Of a stretch of DNA of 64,000 bases, positions 59,001-64,000 are shown one piece after another; within the stretch, counting starts at the first letter, position 1; each line of letters opens with the position of its first letter. The stretch covers positions 1-64,000 of the forward strand of contig JAGPYM010000075.1 of assembly GCA_020736575.1 (NCBI GenBank), in the 5' to 3' direction. Position numbers and translations under genes: made by a program. The notes under the pieces are model-generated. The model saw nothing but the letters and a program-made list of their open reading frames with translations, was not told where the DNA came from and did no database searches. Source of the DNA: Thelonectria olida (Eukaryota > Ascomycota > Sordariomycetes > Hypocreales > Nectriaceae).

Positions 59001-60523
59001 ACGTAAGTAACTTGCAGTTTTCGCACTCCAACCTAGATGTTTGGCCACCCAACCATGATTGTGTACAGATACCGAAAGCAGCAACCCCGCCAAGCAGACC
59101 TCAGAAGAGTCAATCGGCAGGGTGGGACGGAGGTCCTCGGAACACTATCGGTCAAACTTTATAACACCATCCCATTTCGCAAAGGGCCAGAACAGTAACA
59201 AGAGACAACAACTGGCACATAGAAATCGGTTTTACGTATAATCAAGGCGGGTTATTCTGGGCATTTGCAGGCAGCTCGCTCGTCTATTTATTTGACATTT
59301 TGACATTAGTACACAACCCCTGGGCAGAGACCTCTCACTACCACACGGCATTGGGCAGGTATTTGAGTTGAGTCAGGTCTGAACATGGACCGTGTCTTTG
59401 GAACGATATGGACGAGTACCCTGGATCTCAGCCCAAGAACGCCCACATCCAGCCTCATCCTGCGCACAGTATCCTCCTGTTTTGAAGTCTAAGTACCGTA
59501 TAAGTAAGAGAATACCTTTTAACCAACACGCCAACTCACTCTGGCTTCGGCATATATCGCGCAGGTGTTAAGAGAGTGCAGGCATGTTTTCATTGATATC
59601 CTTATGGTCAATGTTGTAGCCTCAGAGTTTAAACCTGGTGAGCTAGTTGAACAGATTGGCACCACAACAGCCTGCAGCTAGGTGCAAGACGCTTTGAGAG
59701 TCTTTACTAATGGCGTGGAGGGAGTTTCCAGCATCGCAACCACGCTAGCCGAGCCATGTTTTGTGGCTTGGGGCAAGGCGGAAGTCCTTCCAGGTCTTGG
59801 GGATCCACGTGGCACTTTGTACACACTAGCCTCTGAATAATTTCCGTATTGTCAAGCCTCGAGCTCTTTTCTCAACGCTCTGTGCACATCGCCCCGGTGA
59901 ATAACGGTTCGGTGAACTTTTGTATATGTCGTCTGAAGATCGATGGCGCAGAACTGAACTGTCTGCGACGGTGAGGAACTGTGAGATGATCGAGACAGTC
60001 ACATTGTCCCTCAGAGCGAGGTCAAGAGCTAGGAGTCGTTTATATGGGCGTTGAGCTCATCACACGCGTCAAAGGGGTTGGCAGGGTACATGCTGGGAGA
60101 CGCCGGTGCATGCCGCGTCGAGGAATGTTAGTGCCGCATTCCAATACCCCTGCTCGAGAGCGTGCTCACGAGACAACCCAATATAGGCTGATATTTAGCA
60201 CATGAGCATAAAACGGAGTGTTGATGTCCTTCTACATCCGGTGAAGGAAAGGCGGCTACCAAACACTCGGGTGGGAGCGAGAGGCGGTCATGCTTATCAA
60301 TGGAAACATTCTGAAAAAGTACCAATTTTCTTTGTCTCAGCTGCTGGGCCTATTTCTCTTGACCCCTTTAATCTTCCTTAGATGCTCATACTGGCACTCC
60401 CCGTGGCATCCGTGGTGGTTACGGTCGAGGCACCGTGGCGTCCCACCCAGCGGTACCAGCAGTAAAAGTGAACCGAACACTCCAGAAATTGCCCCGATAG
60501 TGGCGTAATGCTTTCACGGTACG
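56051..60523. other. Gene-poor interval, 4.5 kb
   Basis: No recognised family. The only protein-like frame is 57822-58105 (plus, from ATG 57822), reading MTQVPDMISFYENPADPALI then FFGPWDETVRAYIADEAIHL; its sister frame 57978-58169 could be a second exon. It has no identifiable domain and may be an unknown small gene or a fragment. The rest, including 58600-60500, shows only short overlapping frames. Confidence 0.35.
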
Positions 60524-61899
60524 TTACAGACCGTAGGTTCTATCGTGGATGGGAGGGCGTCTTCGGACCGGCGTTGAAGCCAAGGGTATGACGACGGATG
60601 GGGCAAACGAGTTCAGCGAAGGCGGAGGTGTGGAGAAGTCAGGGTCATCGATCTTTCGAGAAGCTGGGGGAGGTAATAAAGAATTCCTATCTAAGAGATC
60701 CGGGAACACTGAACCGTTTAGATCCTTCGTAACTGGATTGGGCATCTGTAGAGGGTCCATCACCGAGGGTTGCCATATGGTACTCGTCCGGGCAGGAGAG
60801 GGATGGTTTGAACCATCTAATCTAACATCGCTTATCCCGCCCTGGATCGTCATGGTGATGGCGGGCGGACTAGATTCATCCACCACATTTTCAGTTGCAA
60901 GAAAGGCCATCGCATGCTCAAATCCAGTGAACCATTCAGAACTATCATCGAGAGTTTGGCTCAAAGGTCTCTCGTTCCAGGACGATGCAAACGGTGACGC
61001 TTGTTCTGAGGCCATTGATGGCGGCGAATCAATGTAATAGAGAGTATTGAGGTTTGTCGCTAAGTCTTGTTCGAAGAAGACGCTCCCAAAGTCGAATTCG
61101 GCATCCATATCACAGGCGACCAGCGGCGGCGCTGTCTGCAGGCAGTTGCTTGCCTCGAGGCCGCCTAAGGTATGCGTCTCCGGCTTGACCAGCCCATGCT
61201 GCGTCCCCCACTGTCCCGCGGCTGCTGACAAGCCACTAAAGTCATGATCCAAGCTGTGAATGGGCAAACCGGCCAAACTTAGGTGTCCGTTATGGCTATG
61301 GGTACGGGGGATGCCGCCTGCGACAGAGGCATCCGCAGTAGCAACCATCTGCATCGAGCTGCCGTCAACATTGGCGACAGTATTTCCGGGCGGCCTCATA
61401 GAAGTGGCCGGCGCAATTAATGCAGCTGGGTTGGGCCTTGCAACCCTATTCTCGCGAGCCCGGACCTGACCGGGAACAATGCTGCTAGCAGACTCGCGAC
61501 AATTTTGGGAATGTGACAGTGGGGTCAGGGTCTGGTGCAGTTTCTGCTTGTGGCGCAATAGCATATCACCGCGGGGGAAGCATCGTGCGCATTTGGGACA
61601 CTCGAAGGGCTTTTCCTTGGTGTGGGAGCGCTCGTGTCGCTTGAGATGTTGCAATCGGACAAAGGAGCGCTGGCAGGTGCCGCAAACGTGCGGGCGAGGC
61701 TTGTTCTCCTTGGTGTTGGTAGTGATTGTGGACACTGGAATGGTTAGTATACAGTGTCGAGGACAGAATCGGCGGGCGGTGCCGGTCGAGATGAGGAACA
61801 TCAGGAGCAGTGCCGGCAACAGCAGACTTGCTTACCAGAGTGGTCGGCGGTGGAGGGCGCGCTGCCGACGGCCGCGTTGGACCAAGGGAGATTGGACAT
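60524..61899 (-). CDS. C2H2 zinc-finger transcription factor
   Basis: Two exons (61899-61836, 61734-60524; intron 101 nt, GT-AG) give 424 residues. The N-terminus MSNLPWSNAAVGSAPSTAD is short. It is followed at residues about 33-85 by two tandem classical fingers: PHVCGTCQRSFVRLQHLKRH-x3-H and FECPKCARCFPRGDMLLRHKQKLH (C-x2-C-x12-H-x3-4-H). The linker SHTKEKPFECP is canonical. Such a pair near the N-terminus resembles Adr1-type fungal regulators. The remaining 340 residues are low in structure, rich in Ser, Pro and Ala, with acidic patches (DDSSEWFTGFEHAM) that could activate transcription. Relatives often carry a C-terminal fungal_trans domain, which is not visible, so the gene may be a short form or may have further exons beyond 60524. 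Confidence 0.87.
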
Positions 61900-63183
61900 G
61901 GTGGTTGAAGAGCGTAAGATCCTAATGCTAGAGTTGAGGTGTTATCAACTCGTGCGAGTTCGCTCGGTAGTCATGAGGACTGGGGGCGGCGGGTCGTCGC
62001 TGGCCGGCGATGGCTTATATGTCGATAGGCATGAAGGCGGCGTGGGTGGAGAAGCAAGAAATAGTACCGGCCAAAGCACATCTTGACTGCAGCGCGATGT
62101 TGTTGCGTCCGTATAATAATTTTGCTATCGAGGGCTTGCGTATATGCTGGGGTAAGGCTCCTGTCTGTGGGCAGGGTTCAGACTCTTCCCGAAGCAGTCT
62201 GGTGGCTCGTTGCGGGCGGCACGAGTCGCGATCTCTGAGGCTCCGCATCACGGGTGACTAAGAGGCTGCGACACTTAAGAAGGAGGCAGAGCCCAAGAGG
62301 CTTTTACAGGCTCAGATGGCAGGAGTGCGGCTCCTTGCGGCCCAACAGGCGGATGAGACGTGCCGTGCGTATGGTAGAGGGGGGTGTGCCACATGGAGAA
62401 GAGTGGATGGAGTTCCCAAGATCCCGTAACTTCTCCTCCAAGAGAACGGCGGCACTCGCGAATTCCAGCGCAGCTGACTCGGAGCAGGGGGCTGCGCGAG
62501 TCACCGTCACGCAGGTATCGGTGCGCTAGAATGCCAGCAGAAGGATGGAAGGATCATGCCCAGTCCGGCCAGCGCCATCACTCCTTGCCCAGCGTCTTTC
62601 ATGTGGCGAAATTTATCTTGACCGCAACCCTGCGGCTATGATACATGTGTTGAATTACCCTCTATGTCTGGCCCCTCAACCTGACCAGCCACGACGAACC
62701 TTACGCTCTGTATCGTTAACGCGCCCCTTTCGATATCAATCCCTTCTGCCCTGTGTCACAATTGACATTGATGTCCCGATACCCCACCACCCTCGTGGCT
62801 CTCAACGGAGCCCATGTCTCTAATAGCCCCGCTGGAGGATGTCAGCTGCAGGATATGCATACACACACCCATAAGTGACATTGAACGGGGTCCATACCAA
62901 GGTCGGCATGTGGGGTTTCAACAGAGACAAAAGGGGGCGATGGAGCCGACGGTTCGTGTTGTGGGAGTTTCAGCGTGAAAATGACGAAGGCAGAGCCTGA
63001 GGTAAGGTGTGGAGAGAGCTGGAGCGCTGATTTGATTCAGCGGCCGAGCAGGGGGACCAAAACAGGGCCTCCTTACCATAACCATACTCTGGCCTTTCAG
63101 TCCATGTGGGGAGTTGCCTCCTGAGGCTGTGTTTAACCATTTCATCGTCCTTATACATGTGAAGTGCTTGATGTCTTGTCCTG
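61900..63183. other. Promoter side of the C2H2 gene and spacer
   Basis: No gene recognised. The frames 62010-62261 and 62254-62529 show no domain. Confidence 0.4.
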
Positions 63184-63890
63184 TTGCTGCAGCGTCTCTG
63201 TAACATCAGGGGAATGGTTAAACATACGGGCAACTGTATGCAGGAGATTAAGGGCTATCGAGACTGGGTTAACTCAGTGATCTTCTCGCAGGACTTGACT
63301 CTTGTGGCGTCGGTGGACGGCCCAGATCTGGTGTGCTCCGACGTGGAGGATGCAGTACACCAGGAACTCAAGGTGACGGCGGCGGCGTCAACTCAGCGGC
63401 CTTCTCATGCAACTCCATGCTCGTGCCATCCACTTAAGACGATTAGAAGGTACAGGTTTTCTAACATATTAACATATCAATACGGAAAATTGCGTGCAGG
63501 AGCCCAGAAACCATGGCAACTGGCCTGGTCGGTAGCCTTCTCTCACGGCTCGACGTTCGTAGCGTCGGCCTTGATCGATGGGGCGGTATGGATCTGGCGC
63601 GCTGACTCTGATGATGACGCGCAGAACGTTGGCCTTGGGGCTACATCCTCTCGCCTATCATTTGAACTTGGTAACTTGCGTCTGCTTACCGATATGGCCA
63701 CCATCCCAATGCAAGCGCTACTCCTTCATGTCTTGCTCAAGCTGTAACTCACTGTCGCGCTCGCTACGGCATCAGTAGAGACTATTGCTGGAGATATGGT
63801 CCGAAAACAAGTTGTTCTGGCTGCCGATGGAATTCCAGCTGGTTTTTGCTCGGCTGTGTCAGGATGTCGTAATCGGCTGTGATTTGGAAT
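63184..63890 (+). pseudogene. WD40-repeat tail of an NLR-like protein, pseudogene
   Basis: WD40 blades typical of fungal NACHT-WD40 tails are visible: GNCMQEIKGYRDWVNSVIFS followed by LTLVASVDG (family: G-C-LQTLEGH-WV-SV-FS-D-LVAS), and AWSVAFSHGSTFVASALIDG with AVWIWRAD. After a stop at 63745-63747, other frames give ENKLFWLPMEFQ and VVIGC, matching the closing segment N-LLWLP-EYRP-C-AV-G-VAIGC. The first and last blades are thus kept and the middle is lost. No NACHT or HET part lies upstream in the window. The fragment may continue past 64000. Confidence 0.72.
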
Positions 63891-64000
63891 GGTGGTCGTC
63901 ATTGGTTTGCCGATCCAGGAGTGCCACTCTTGGATAGCTTGAACAGACTGGGGGCTCGACTTCAATAGATTGCCGATGAATGTCAATTCTGCAGCCTTGA

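Noticed and set aside
60549..61037. 162-residue plus-strand open frame
   Set aside because: Antisense shadow of the C2H2 regulator.

Overview
This window looks like a chromosomal piece of a filamentous ascomycete (Pezizomycotina). The evidence is short GT-AG introns of about 40-110 nt, fungal-only protein families (PTH11-type receptors, HET, NACHT-WD40, Fungal_trans_2, con-10) and very AT-rich blocks in which old repeats carry the C-to-T / G-to-A damage expected of repeat-induced point mutation (RIP). No tRNA, rRNA or CRISPR array was found. All gene models are hand-spliced from the sequence.

Layout. 0.5-1.6 kb: a bZIP regulator with a one-base frame break. 1.65-14.55 kb: AT-rich desert holding a complete but RIP-erased Ty1/copia element (6348-12599, minus strand, with LTRs, PPT and traces of Gag, integrase, RT and RNase H) nested among copies of an unnamed fold-back repeat (called R1 here). 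15.5-19.8 kb: two intact PTH11-like seven-helix receptors, one with a CFEM domain, convergently arranged. 22.6-29.0 kb: a broken HET gene, then a broken NACHT-WD40 NLR. 29.0-34.06 kb: second AT-rich block with R1 copies and an inverted pair of a roughly 450-480 bp repeat (R2). 35.9-38.2 kb: an intact five-exon Fungal_trans_2 regulator. 38.8-40.8 kb: two broken transporters, a sugar MFS fragment (-) and a Trk potassium transporter (+). 42.8-43.9 kb: an intact secreted protein with two DTG motifs. 44.4-45.1 kb: an NLR N-terminal remnant beside a 0.4 kb R1 fragment. 46.2-46.9 kb: a small secreted protein. 47.9-49.75 kb: a broken CHAT-NTPase gene. 52.3-52.6 kb: con-10. 54.0-56.0 kb: a secreted GMC oxidoreductase. 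60.5-61.9 kb: a C2H2 regulator. 63.2-63.9 kb: a WD40 tail remnant.

How it fits together. The surviving genes (receptors, regulators, secreted proteins, GMC enzyme) are accessory and environment-facing. The broken genes are dominated by fungal non-self-recognition and regulated cell-death families: HET, NACHT-WD40, a lone NLR N-terminus, CHAT-NTPase and a WD40 tail. Nearly all of their stops can be read as CAG/CAA-to-TAG/TAA or TGG-to-TAG/TAA, the same transition signature seen in the AT-rich deserts. The best reading is a graveyard of allorecognition genes inactivated by RIP or RIP leakage, interleaved with genes that stayed open. Whether they ever formed one system cannot be decided from the sequence alone.
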